From contig NZ_CP053381.1 in assembly GCF_017868775.1 (NCBI RefSeq), forward strand, positions 3,286,001 through 3,350,000: DNA of 64,000 nt, given 5' to 3'. The stretch comes from Billgrantia sulfidoxydans (GTDB lineage: Bacteria > Pseudomonadota > Gammaproteobacteria > Pseudomonadales > Halomonadaceae). The position numbers and the translations under genes were made by a program. Position 1 is the stretch's first letter. Each line of letters begins with the position of its first letter. Shown here one piece after another: positions 28,163-36,091 of the stretch. The notes under the pieces were generated by a model. It had not been told where the DNA came from. It saw only the letters and a program-made list of their open reading frames with translations, and ran no database searches.

Positions 28163-29029
28163 TCAGAACTTGTTGATCGGCACCTTGAGGTAGACTTGGC
28201 CGTTGTCCTCGGGCGGCGGCATATGGCCGGCGCGCATGTTGACCTGCACCGACGGCAGGATCAGCCGCGGCATGTCGAGGGTGGCGTCGCGCTCGGTGCG
28301 CATCCTGACGAACTCCTCCTCGCTGATGCCCTCATGAACGTGCACGTTGTGGGCACGCTGCTCGGCGACGGTGGTCTCGTGCTGGTACGCCTCGCGCTCC
28401 GGTGCCCTGTAGTCGTGACACAGGAAGAGCCGGGTTTCGCCCGGCAGCGCCAGCACCTTCTGGATGGATTGATAAAGGGTGCGGGCATCGCCACCAGGGA
28501 AGTCGCAGCGCGCCGTACCGTAGTCGGGCATGAACAGGGTGTCGCCTACGAAGGCCGCATCACCGATCACATAGGTCAGGCAGGCCGGTGTATGCCCCGG
28601 CGTATGCAGCACTCGTCCTTCCAGGTTACCGATGGCGAAGGTATCGCCTTCCTCGAACAGGCGATCGAACTGGCTGCCGTCGCGGGCGAACTCGGTGCCC
28701 GCATTGAAGGCCTTGCCGAAGACCTCCTGGACCACGGTGATCCTGGCACCGATACCGGTCTTGCCGCCGAGCTTCCCATGGAGATAGGGAGCAGCTGAGA
28801 GATGATCTGCGTGAACGTGGGTCTCGAGGATCCACTCGACTTTCAACCCCTCGCGCTGGATGAAGGCGACGATCGCCTCCGCCGAACGCGTATCGGTACG
28901 CCCTGCGGCGTAGTCGAAGTCGAGCACTGAATCGAGGATCGCACAGGCTCGACTGTCGGGATCCCGGACCACGTAGCTGAAGGTGTTGGTGGGCTCGTCG
29001 AAGAAGTGGGTCACGATGGGTTGGGACAT
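28163..29029 (-). CDS. MBL-fold persulfide dioxygenase-like protein (Blh type)
   Basis: This 288-residue metallo-beta-lactamase-fold protein has THVHADHLSA, TPGHTPACL, FVGDTLFMPDYGTARCDFPGG and CHDY, the iron-binding pattern of ETHE1/Blh persulfide dioxygenases, which oxidise glutathione persulfide to sulfite and glutathione. The C-terminus PEDNGQVYLKVPINKF is typical of the Blh subgroup. The ATG at 29029 is chosen (GGAGG upstream); an earlier ATG adds 16 residues. It is the first gene of the sulfur operon and is preceded by an AT-rich promoter zone. No BigR-type repressor or rhodanese domain is present here. Confidence 0.88.
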   Translation of the reverse strand: MSQPIVTHFFDEPTNTFSYVVRDPDSRACAILDSVLDFDYAAGRTDTRSAEAIVAFIQREGLKVEWILETHVHADHLSAAPYLHGKLGGKTGIGARITVVQEVFGKAFNAGTEFARDGSQFDRLFEEGDTFAIGNLEGRVLHTPGHTPACLTYVIGDAAFVGDTLFMPDYGTARCDFPGGDARTLYQSIQKVLALPGETRLFLCHDYRAPEREAYQHETTVAEQRAHNVHVHEGISEEEFVRMRTERDATLDMPRLILPSVQVNMRAGHMPPPEDNGQVYLKVPINKF

Positions 29030-29072
29030 GGGCCATGACCTCCGTTGGGTGTCGCTGCATGTCAGATGAGGC

Positions 29073-29121
29073 AGCATACCTTATCTAAAGTTCTAACGAT
29101 ATATCATTTTTGAATATAAAG
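29073..29121 (-). promoter_or_regulatory. AT-rich promoter zone of the sulfur operon
   Basis: About 50 bases upstream of the dioxygenase-like gene are sharply AT-rich within GC-rich surroundings and include TATAT (29100-29104 region) facing ATATA across a 9-base spacer, a plausible operator for an ArsR/BigR-type or other dimeric regulator. I could not place a convincing -35/-10 pair. Confidence 0.35.
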
Positions 29122-29161
29122 CGACCACCTTGAAGCCAACGGCGATAGCACCGCAAGCGGG

Positions 29162-29191
29162 GCGAGGCGCGAGCCGAGCCTGGCGCCTCGC
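29162..29191 (-). terminator. Hairpin downstream of the beta-CASP hydrolase gene
   Basis: A 9-bp stem (29162-29170 with 29183-29191) with a 12-nt loop lies 23 bp after the stop codon of the minus-strand hydrolase. No U-run follows. Confidence 0.4.
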
Positions 29192-29213
29192 GTCAGCGCA
29201 GCAGGCGTAAATG

Positions 29214-30623
29214 CTAGAGTTCAATACGCTCGCCGTAGGCGGGAATGAAGGCTTCGATGCCGCTCTCGGCCAGAGCCGATTTCAACGCCTGCTGGGTTTG
29301 CGGTTCGCCGTGCACCAGGTAGAGGCGAGGGCGCTCCCGGAAGGCGCCGGCCCAGCCGATCAGCTGGCTCTGTCCGGCATGGGCGGAGAAACCGCCGATC
29401 GTGTGCACCTTTGCCCTCACCTCCAGTTCCTGCCCCAGCACACGCACACGTTCGGCGCCGTCGACGAGTTGACGCCCCAGGGTGCCGGCGGCCTGGAAAC
29501 CGACGATCACGAGCCGGGTGTTGGCCTTTTCGAGGTTGTAGCGAAAATGGTGAACGATGCGTCCACCGGTACACATGCCGGCACCGGCGATGATGATCGC
29601 CCCGCCATGGATGCGATTGATCGCCATCGACTCCTCCACCGTGCGGGTCATGCGCAGGATCGGCAGGTACTGACTGGTATCGCCACTGGCGGCGATATTG
29701 AGCACCTTGAGGTCCTCGGCATCCAGGCTTTTGCGTGCGCGGTGGTAGAGCTCGGTGACCTTGATCGCCATGGGGCTGTCGAGAAACACCATCTGCTGGC
29801 GCAGCCGCCCCTCGTGGTAGAGCACGCTCAGGTGATAGAGGATCTCCTGGGTACGGCCCACGGCAAAGGCGGGAATCAGCACGTTGCCGCCGCTGGCATG
29901 GGCTTCCTCCAATACCTGAGCGAACTCTTCGAGCGTCTCTTCGAGAGGCCGATGGTCGCGGTCGCCGTAGGTACTCTCCATCAGGACCACATCGGCGTCA
30001 TACAGCCTGGCGGGATCCTTCATCAGCACCGAGCTGGGGTTGCCCAGGTCTCCCGAGAAGACGAGGCGCTTCGTCAGCCCGGCGGAGGGCACGGCCAGCT
30101 CGACGATCCCCGAGCCCAGGATATGACCGGCATCATGAAAGACCAGGGACACGCCACCGGGTAGCTCGATGGGCTGACCGTAGCCGTGGGACTTGCACAA
30201 TGCCAGCGTGCGCTCCACGTCCTCCAGCGCATAGAGCGGCTCGGCCAGCGGCCTGCCGCTGCGTTGGCGCCTCTTGTTCTCCCATTCGACGTCCTTGGCC
30301 ATGATGAAGGCGGCATCCTCGAGCATGATGTCGAGCAGGTCGCGCGTGCCACGGGTGCAGTGGATCGGGCCGTCGTACCCCTCGCGCACCAGCTTGGGCA
30401 ACAGCCCGGCATGGTCCAGGTGCCCGTGCGAGAGCACCACCGCATCGAGCTGCTTCGCCAAGGCGCCGAACGGCACGGCGTTGGCGGCGTCCGCCTGCCT
30501 GCCGCCCTGGTGCAGTCCGCACTCCAGAAGCAGACGGTAGGTGCGATCGCCACCCTCCACTTCGATCAGATAACGTGAGCCGGTGACTTCCCCCACCGCC
30601 CCCAGGAACGTCAATGTCGACAT
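29214..30623 (-). CDS. MBL-fold/beta-CASP exonuclease-like RNA-processing hydrolase
   Basis: This 469-residue protein opens MSTLTFLGAVGEVTGSRYLI and has the zinc motif SHGHLDHAG, then ESTYGDRDH, and the beta-CASP insert and C-terminal motifs (GAGMCTGGRIVHH, HTIGGFSAHAGQ, LVHGE). This is the architecture of CPSF-73/TTHA0252-type ribonucleases. Cytoplasmic, with RNA maturation or decay as probable role. The ATG at 30623 is preferred because the protein start matches the family; an upstream ATG adds 50 unrelated residues. It is divergent from the large secreted protein gene, with 251 bp between. Confidence 0.88.
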   Translation of the reverse strand: MSTLTFLGAVGEVTGSRYLIEVEGGDRTYRLLLECGLHQGGRQADAANAVPFGALAKQLDAVVLSHGHLDHAGLLPKLVREGYDGPIHCTRGTRDLLDIMLEDAAFIMAKDVEWENKRRQRSGRPLAEPLYALEDVERTLALCKSHGYGQPIELPGGVSLVFHDAGHILGSGIVELAVPSAGLTKRLVFSGDLGNPSSVLMKDPARLYDADVVLMESTYGDRDHRPLEETLEEFAQVLEEAHASGGNVLIPAFAVGRTQEILYHLSVLYHEGRLRQQMVFLDSPMAIKVTELYHRARKSLDAEDLKVLNIAASGDTSQYLPILRMTRTVEESMAINRIHGGAIIIAGAGMCTGGRIVHHFRYNLEKANTRLVIVGFQAAGTLGRQLVDGAERVRVLGQELEVRAKVHTIGGFSAHAGQSQLIGWAGAFRERPRLYLVHGEPQTQQALKSALAESGIEAFIPAYGERIEL

Positions 30624-30798
30624 CTGCCCATGCCCCTTCGCTGTGGCCGTTACATTTTCAGCATACTCGAAGGTGGGGCCGAGGATGCAGGCAAAACCTA
30701 GACCTGGGTCAGGTTTGGCTGCAGTCCGTACGGCGCAGCACAGACCGAAAAACGTCAGACCACGACATGGCATTCCTGCGGTGCACGGGGTTGCGTCT

Positions 30799-30827
30799 TT
30801 GAGGTGGAGGCGTATCGACGATACTAC
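30799..30827 (+). promoter_or_regulatory. Sigma-70-like promoter candidate for the large repeat protein
   Basis: TTGAGG (30799-30804) and TACTAC (30822-30827) are spaced 17 bp, about 48 bp before the start codon of the large repeat-protein gene. Four of six bases fit in each hexamer. The call is by eye. Confidence 0.4.
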
Positions 30828-30874
30828 TTAACATACAGAAACAAACGCCCACGTGATCCTTGGGAGGATTGGCC

Positions 30875-33800
30875 ATGAGCTCAACGGTTCAACCGGAAGA
30901 GCAGGAGCAGGACGGCCTGGTCACGCTCGACAACGTGGAGGAGGCAGAGTCAGCCTCCACCACCGTCCAGTTCCAGCAGGGCCTCGACGGTTATGCCGGG
31001 TCCGTCGATACCTACCTGCACGGCGGTTCCAAGGCCACCAGCCGGGCCGGCGCCGCCACGCTCAACGTCGACAGCGACGACAAGGGCAACGAGGTGCAGA
31101 CACTGCTGCGCTTCGAGCAGATCTTCGGCAGCGGCGCCGGGCAGATCCCGCAGGGCGCCACCATTCTCTCCGCCACCCTGGAGCTTCATACCACCAGCAA
31201 GGGCGATGGCGCCCGACTGCACCGCATGCTGATACCGTGGAACGACACCGATACCTGGAACAGCTTCAGCGACGGGCTCCAGGCCGACGGCGTCGAGGCC
31301 CGCGCCAGCGCCGACCTCACCACCGGCTTCGTGCCCACCGGCACCACCCGGCTCGACGTCAGCGCCAGCCTGCAGGCCTGGGCCGACGGTGCGCCCAACC
31401 ACGGCTGGGCGTTCCTGTCGACGGGTCCCGACGGCTGGGACTTCCACTCGGCGGAGGGCAGCACGCCGCCACGGCTGGTCGTCGAGTACACCACCGACGG
31501 CAGCGAACCCGACAACCGCCCGCCGGTGGCCAACGACGACAGCGCCACGACAACGGAGGGGGAGGCGGTCGAGATCGCCGTGCTGGCCAACGACAGCGAC
31601 CCCGACGGGGATCCGCTGACGGTCGACAGCTTCACCCAGCCGGCCAACGGCAGCGTCACCCTCACCGATGACGACATGCTCGCCTACACCCCCGATGACG
31701 GTTTCACCGGCGAGGATAGCCTCACCTATCGCGCCTCGGATGGCGAGCTGGCCAGCGATTCCGCCACCCTGAGCGTCACGGTCGAGGAGAACGAACCACC
31801 GCCCGCGTCCGCCACGCTGCAGTTCCAGCAAGGCGTCGATGGCTATGCGGGGGTCGTCGACACCTATCTCCACGGCGGCTCCAAGGCCACCAGCCGGGCC
31901 GGCGCCACCCTCCTCAACGTCGACAGCGACGACAAGGGCAATCCGGTGCAGACGCTGCTGCGCTTCGAGCAGATCTTCGGCAGCGGCGCCGGGCAGATCC
32001 CGCTCGGTGCCACCATCGTTTCCGCCACCCTGGAGCTCAACACCAGCGGCAAGGGCGACGGCGCCCGGCTGCACCGCATGCTGGTGCCGTGGAACGACAC
32101 CGATACCTGGAACAGCTTCAGCGACGGTCTCCAGGCCGACGGTGTCGAGGCCCATGCCAACGCCGACCTCACCACCGGCTTCGTGCCCACCGGCACCACC
32201 CGGCTCGATGTCACTGCCAGCCTGCAGGCCTGGGCCGACGGCGCGCCCAACCACGGCTGGGCGTTCCTGCCGACGGGCCCCGACGGCTGGGACTTCCACT
32301 CGGCGGAGGGTAGCACGCCGCCGCGGCTGGTCGTCGAGTACACCACCGACGGCAGCGAACCCGACAACCACCCGCCGGTGGCCTACGACGACAGCGCCAC
32401 GACCAGCGAAGATGCCGCGGTCGAGATCGCCGTGCTGGCCAACGACAGCGACCCCAACGGGGATCCGTTGACGGTCGGCAGCTTCACCCAGCCGTCCAAC
32501 GGCAGCGTCACGCTGAATCCCGACGGCACCCTCCTCTATACACCCACGGCGGGCTTCGTCGGCGATGACGTCTTCACCTACCGTGCCTCGGATGGCGAGC
32601 TGGCCAGCGACCCCGCCACCGTGACCGTCACGGTCGAGCCGGCCGAACCACCTCCCGCTTCCGGCACGCTGCAGTTCCAGCAGGGCCTCGACGGCTATGC
32701 CGGTGTCGTCGACACCTACCTGCACGGGGGGTCCAAGGCCACCAGCCGGGCCGGGGTGACCACGCTCAACGTCGACAGCGAGGACAAGGGCAACGCGGTA
32801 CAGACGCTACTGCGCTTCGAGCAGATCTTCGGCAGCGGATCCGGGCAGATCCCGCTGGGCGCCACCATCGTCTCCGCCACCCTGGAGCTCAACACCACCG
32901 GCAAGGGTGACGGCGCCCGGCTGCACCGCATGCTGATGCCGTGGAACGATACCGATACCTGGAACACCTTCACCGATGGCCTCCAGGCCGACGGCGTGGA
33001 GGCCCATGCCAGCGCCGACCTGGTCACCGGCTATGTACCTGTCGGCACTACCCGGCTCGACGTCACCGCCAGCCTGCAGGCCTGGGCCGACGGCACGCCC
33101 AACTACGGCTGGGCCTTCCTCCCGGTGGGCCCCGACGGCTGGGACTTCCATTCGGCGGAGGGCAGCACGCCACCGCGACTGGTCGTCGAGTACACCACCG
33201 ACGGCAGCGAACCCGACAACCACCCGCCGGTGGCCAATGACGACAACGCCACGACCAGCGAGAACGCGGCGGTCGAGATCGCCGTGCTGGCCAACGACAG
33301 CGACCCCGACGGGGATCCGTTGACGGTCGGCAGCTTCACCCAGCCGACCCACGGTAGCGTCACGCTGAACCCCAGCGGCACCCTCACCTACTCGCCGAAC
33401 CAGGGTTTCATCGGCAGCGATAGCTTCACCTACCGCGCCTCGGACGGGAGCCTCCAGAGCGGTTCAGCCACGGTCATCGTCTCCGTCGAATCCGGCATGC
33501 CCCCGCCCATTCCGCTGGAAACCTCCTACATTGCGACCGAATTCGGCACAGACCACCGACGCAATTTCGAGCACACCAATGCCAACAAGAGTTTCTTTCA
33601 TGCCGGTACCTGGTGGGCCGTGTTGCCGGAGCAGAGCGGCTGGCACGTGTATCGCTTCGACGGCACCCTGCCCGAACCCGGCACGATGGGCGGGTGGTCG
33701 GTGGCGAGCCCGACCATGATGACCAGCGGCCGCCGAGCCGACATCGCCTGGCATGACGCGACCGATACGCTGTACGTGCTCAATTTCGGACCCACCGAAT

Positions 33801-34726
33801 CGACGCCGCACCTCTACGCCATGGCCTATGACGCCCAGGCCCAGTCGTTCGTCGTGTCGGCGGATATCAAGCTGGCCGGTTCGGGCGGCAAGCTGTCGGG
33901 AGTGGAATGGCAGCGCAACCCCGACATGGCATTGGGAATGGACCAGAACGGCAACCCGCTGGTGGCCATCATCGGCCCTTCCGAAGCGGGCGGCGAACAG
34001 GGCTTGAAGCTGGCCTACCCGACCTCGAGCGACCTCTCGGCCTGGAGCGTGGTCGATATCGATAACGGCCCCACCACCGTCTCGGCCAGCAACGGCGACA
34101 ACAAGGTCGACTTCGTGTCCTTCCAGTTGAACGGCATCGACCATGTCGGCCTCGTCTACGGCGACAGCACCGCCAACGCCTGGAAGTTCGCCTCCCAGCC
34201 AACCTCCGCGACGCCCAGTGACTACGCCGACGGCTGGACCATCGAGCAGATCACCGACCGCGTGGCCCTGGATGATCACCTTGCCGCGGTATGGACCGGC
34301 AGCGCCATCGTCATGACCATGAAAGACGACAGGGATGCGATCTGGCTGGTCAAGGGCCTGCCCGGCGCCTGGGAGGAGCCGGTACTGGTGCATGCCGCCT
34401 CCCACAAGGCCAGCCGGCCGACCCTGGCCTATGACGAAGACAACGACTTCATCTACGTCTTCTACCAGGAGAACGCCGTGAGCCCGTATGGTGACATTCA
34501 TTTCAAAGTTTCACAGGTCGCCGAGCTATCCTTCGACACCGCCGCTTCCGGCACGCGAATCCTGACCAGCGGCAGCAATGACGAGAACATGACCGACCCT
34601 CAGACCCCCGTGCACGCCGTCGGTGAAGCTACCGGCGACAAGTTCTTTCTGTTCGCCCGCAACGCCGAGGCCAAGGAGATCTGGTACAACGACTTCCAGC
34701 TTGACGACGACATCTTTCTCGCCTGA
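30875..34726 (+). CDS. Large modular extracellular protein (DNRLRE-like plus cadherin-like repeats), probable type I secretion substrate
   Basis: This 1283-residue acidic protein has no signal peptide. After about 31 residues it has three near-identical 284-residue modules (starting near residues 32, 316 and 600). Each module is a ~170-residue DNRLRE/CBM96-like domain (VDTYLHGGSKATSR, LLRFEQIFGSG) followed by a ~95-residue cadherin/VCBS-type domain (NRPPVANDDSAT, VLANDSDPDGDPLTV). Residues ~890-1283 form a different region with propeller-like repeats. The end DDDIFLA, acidic then hydrophobic, resembles type I secretion signals. The ATG at 30875 has GGGAGGA upstream. It converges with the HlyD/ABC exporter genes 12 bp away, supporting secretion by them. 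Function, perhaps adhesion or polysaccharide binding, is inference. Confidence 0.82.
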   Translation: MSSTVQPEEQEQDGLVTLDNVEEAESASTTVQFQQGLDGYAGSVDTYLHGGSKATSRAGAATLNVDSDDKGNEVQTLLRFEQIFGSGAGQIPQGATILSATLELHTTSKGDGARLHRMLIPWNDTDTWNSFSDGLQADGVEARASADLTTGFVPTGTTRLDVSASLQAWADGAPNHGWAFLSTGPDGWDFHSAEGSTPPRLVVEYTTDGSEPDNRPPVANDDSATTTEGEAVEIAVLANDSDPDGDPLTVDSFTQPANGSVTLTDDDMLAYTPDDGFTGEDSLTYRASDGELASDSATLSVTVEENEPPPASATLQFQQGVDGYAGVVDTYLHGGSKATSRAGATLLNVDSDDKGNPVQTLLRFEQIFGSGAGQIPLGATIVSATLELNTSGKGDGARLHRMLVPWNDTDTWNSFSDGLQADGVEAHANADLTTGFVPTGTTRLDVTASLQAWADGAPNHGWAFLPTGPDGWDFHSAEGSTPPRLVVEYTTDGSEPDNHPPVAYDDSATTSEDAAVEIAVLANDSDPNGDPLTVGSFTQPSNGSVTLNPDGTLLYTPTAGFVGDDVFTYRASDGELASDPATVTVTVEPAEPPPASGTLQFQQGLDGYAGVVDTYLHGGSKATSRAGVTTLNVDSEDKGNAVQTLLRFEQIFGSGSGQIPLGATIVSATLELNTTGKGDGARLHRMLMPWNDTDTWNTFTDGLQADGVEAHASADLVTGYVPVGTTRLDVTASLQAWADGTPNYGWAFLPVGPDGWDFHSAEGSTPPRLVVEYTTDGSEPDNHPPVANDDNATTSENAAVEIAVLANDSDPDGDPLTVGSFTQPTHGSVTLNPSGTLTYSPNQGFIGSDSFTYRASDGSLQSGSATVIVSVESGMPPPIPLETSYIATEFGTDHRRNFEHTNANKSFFHAGTWWAVLPEQSGWHVYRFDGTLPEPGTMGGWSVASPTMMTSGRRADIAWHDATDTLYVLNFGPTESTPHLYAMAYDAQAQSFVVSADIKLAGSGGKLSGVEWQRNPDMALGMDQNGNPLVAIIGPSEAGGEQGLKLAYPTSSDLSAWSVVDIDNGPTTVSASNGDNKVDFVSFQLNGIDHVGLVYGDSTANAWKFASQPTSATPSDYADGWTIEQITDRVALDDHLAAVWTGSAIVMTMKDDRDAIWLVKGLPGAWEEPVLVHAASHKASRPTLAYDEDNDFIYVFYQENAVSPYGDIHFKVSQVAELSFDTAASGTRILTSGSNDENMTDPQTPVHAVGEATGDKFFLFARNAEAKEIWYNDFQLDDDIFLA
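30968..33523 (+). repeat. Three 852-bp direct repeats within the large secreted protein gene
   Basis: The same codon block (QFQQG) starts at 30968, 31820 and 32672, exactly 852 bp (284 codons) apart each time; the third unit diverges near 33490-33523. Long stretches are identical between units, with differences mainly at single bases. The period is exact, with no net insertion or deletion between units. Confidence 0.95.
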
Positions 34727-34738
34727 GCGCCGGGCGCG

Positions 34739-36091
34739 TCACGCCTCGCGCACCGACCGGGCAAACATGTCGGTGAGCGGCTTGAGCAGATAGCTGGCGA
34801 AGGTACGCTCACCGGTGCGGATCATGACTTCCGCCGGCATCCCCGCCAGCAGCTGCATGTGGCCGTCCAGGGCCTGTCGCCCCGTGTCGGACACTCTCAG
34901 CCGAACGCGATAGAACCGCGCACCGGTCGCCTCGTCGGTCTGGCTGTCGGCACTGACATAGACGACTTCTGCCAGGCTCGAATGGGTCTGGCGCTGGTTG
35001 AAGGCGGTAAAGCGGATCTCGGCCGCTTGCCCCGGATACAGCCGGTCGACATCGCGCCCGGGCACGCGAGCTTCGATGATGAAGCCATCGCCCGCCGGTA
35101 CCAGGTCGAGCAGCGAATCGCCCGGACGAACCACATCGCCGATGGAATGCACGCGGCGTTCCACCACCGTACCGGCGACGGGCGCCTTTATCGTGGTTCG
35201 CAGAACCTGATCCGACAGCGAGATGATGCGCTCCTCGGCTTCCGAGACCCGCGCCTGAACGTCGCGCAGTTGCTCGCCTACTTCCTTGTGGAATTCCTGA
35301 ATTCGAACCTCGCGCAGCATGCGGTTCTCGCTCAGTTGGGAGCCCAGCCGACCGATCTCGGCACGCCGGCCGGCCACCTCGCCTTCGAGTTGCAGCAGGT
35401 CGCGCTCGACCTCCCGCAGACGCAGGTTATCGACGAGCCCCTTGGAATAGAGTCCGCGCAGGTCATTCTCCTCGGCGCTCAGCGAGGCCAGGTGACGCTC
35501 TCCCAGCCGCACCGCCTCCTCCAGTCCTTCGATCTGGCGTCTCAGCTGTATGACCTGCTCGTCCAAGGCCTCCAGCGCACCGCGATGGGATTCACGCCGC
35601 GCGACGAACAGTGCCTGTTGCAGGGCCAGCACCTCCTGAACCCTCGGCAGGTCGCTCGTTGTCAGCTCCTCGGGGATCGACAGCGTTGCACTGCCTTGCT
35701 GTTCGGCCAGCAGACGCAGCTCAGTGGCCCGGTGAATGAGATACTGCGAACGCATGATCTGCAGCTGACTTCGGGCCTGGGTATCGTCGAGCACGACCAG
35801 GGGCTGGCCAGCCGTCACGCTGTCGCCATCCTCTACCAGAATCTCCCGCACGATACCGCCCTCGAGATGCTGCACCGTGCGCCGGTAGGACTCCGCCGCC
35901 ACGTACCCCGGCGCCACCACCGAGACGGAGAGTTCCGCGGTAAAGGCCCAGCCTCCAAAGCCCCCCAGCCCCAGCAGCAGCACCAGCAGGCCAAGGCGGT
36001 GATAGCGGCGCTCGTCGAGGGGAACGTGCGGGACCGATGCCGGCGCCGAGCCTGCCCCCACGCATGGCTGGTCGTCTCGGGTCGTCGTCAT
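34739..36091 (-). CDS. Type I secretion periplasmic adaptor (HlyD/PrtE family)
   Basis: This 450-residue membrane-fusion protein has a short cytoplasmic N-terminus, one transmembrane helix (about residues 33-52, GLLVLLLGLGGFGGWAF), the biotinyl-lipoyl half motif GGIVREILVEDGDSV, a long coiled coil (about 110-290), the second half APVAGTVV, and a C-terminal beta-barrel region. It bridges the ABC exporter and an outer-membrane channel. Its ATG overlaps the ABC gene stop by 4 bp. It converges with the large modular protein gene. No outer-membrane gene is adjacent; the TolC at 54.7 kb could serve. Confidence 0.93.
   Translation of the reverse strand: MTTTRDDQPCVGAGSAPASVPHVPLDERRYHRLGLLVLLLGLGGFGGWAFTAELSVSVVAPGYVAAESYRRTVQHLEGGIVREILVEDGDSVTAGQPLVVLDDTQARSQLQIMRSQYLIHRATELRLLAEQQGSATLSIPEELTTSDLPRVQEVLALQQALFVARRESHRGALEALDEQVIQLRRQIEGLEEAVRLGERHLASLSAEENDLRGLYSKGLVDNLRLREVERDLLQLEGEVAGRRAEIGRLGSQLSENRMLREVRIQEFHKEVGEQLRDVQARVSEAEERIISLSDQVLRTTIKAPVAGTVVERRVHSIGDVVRPGDSLLDLVPAGDGFIIEARVPGRDVDRLYPGQAAEIRFTAFNQRQTHSSLAEVVYVSADSQTDEATGARFYRVRLRVSDTGRQALDGHMQLLAGMPAEVMIRTGERTFASYLLKPLTDMFARSVREA

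Noticed and set aside
29131..29213. Mobile-element or REP-type repeat in the GC-rich spacer
   Set aside because: Only one copy of the hairpin is visible in the window and no transposase is nearby; a terminator is the simpler reading.
30875..34726. RTX toxin reading of the large modular protein
   Set aside because: No GGXGXD nonapeptide repeats and no toxin or acyltransferase gene; only the C-terminal tail and neighbourhood suggest type I export.
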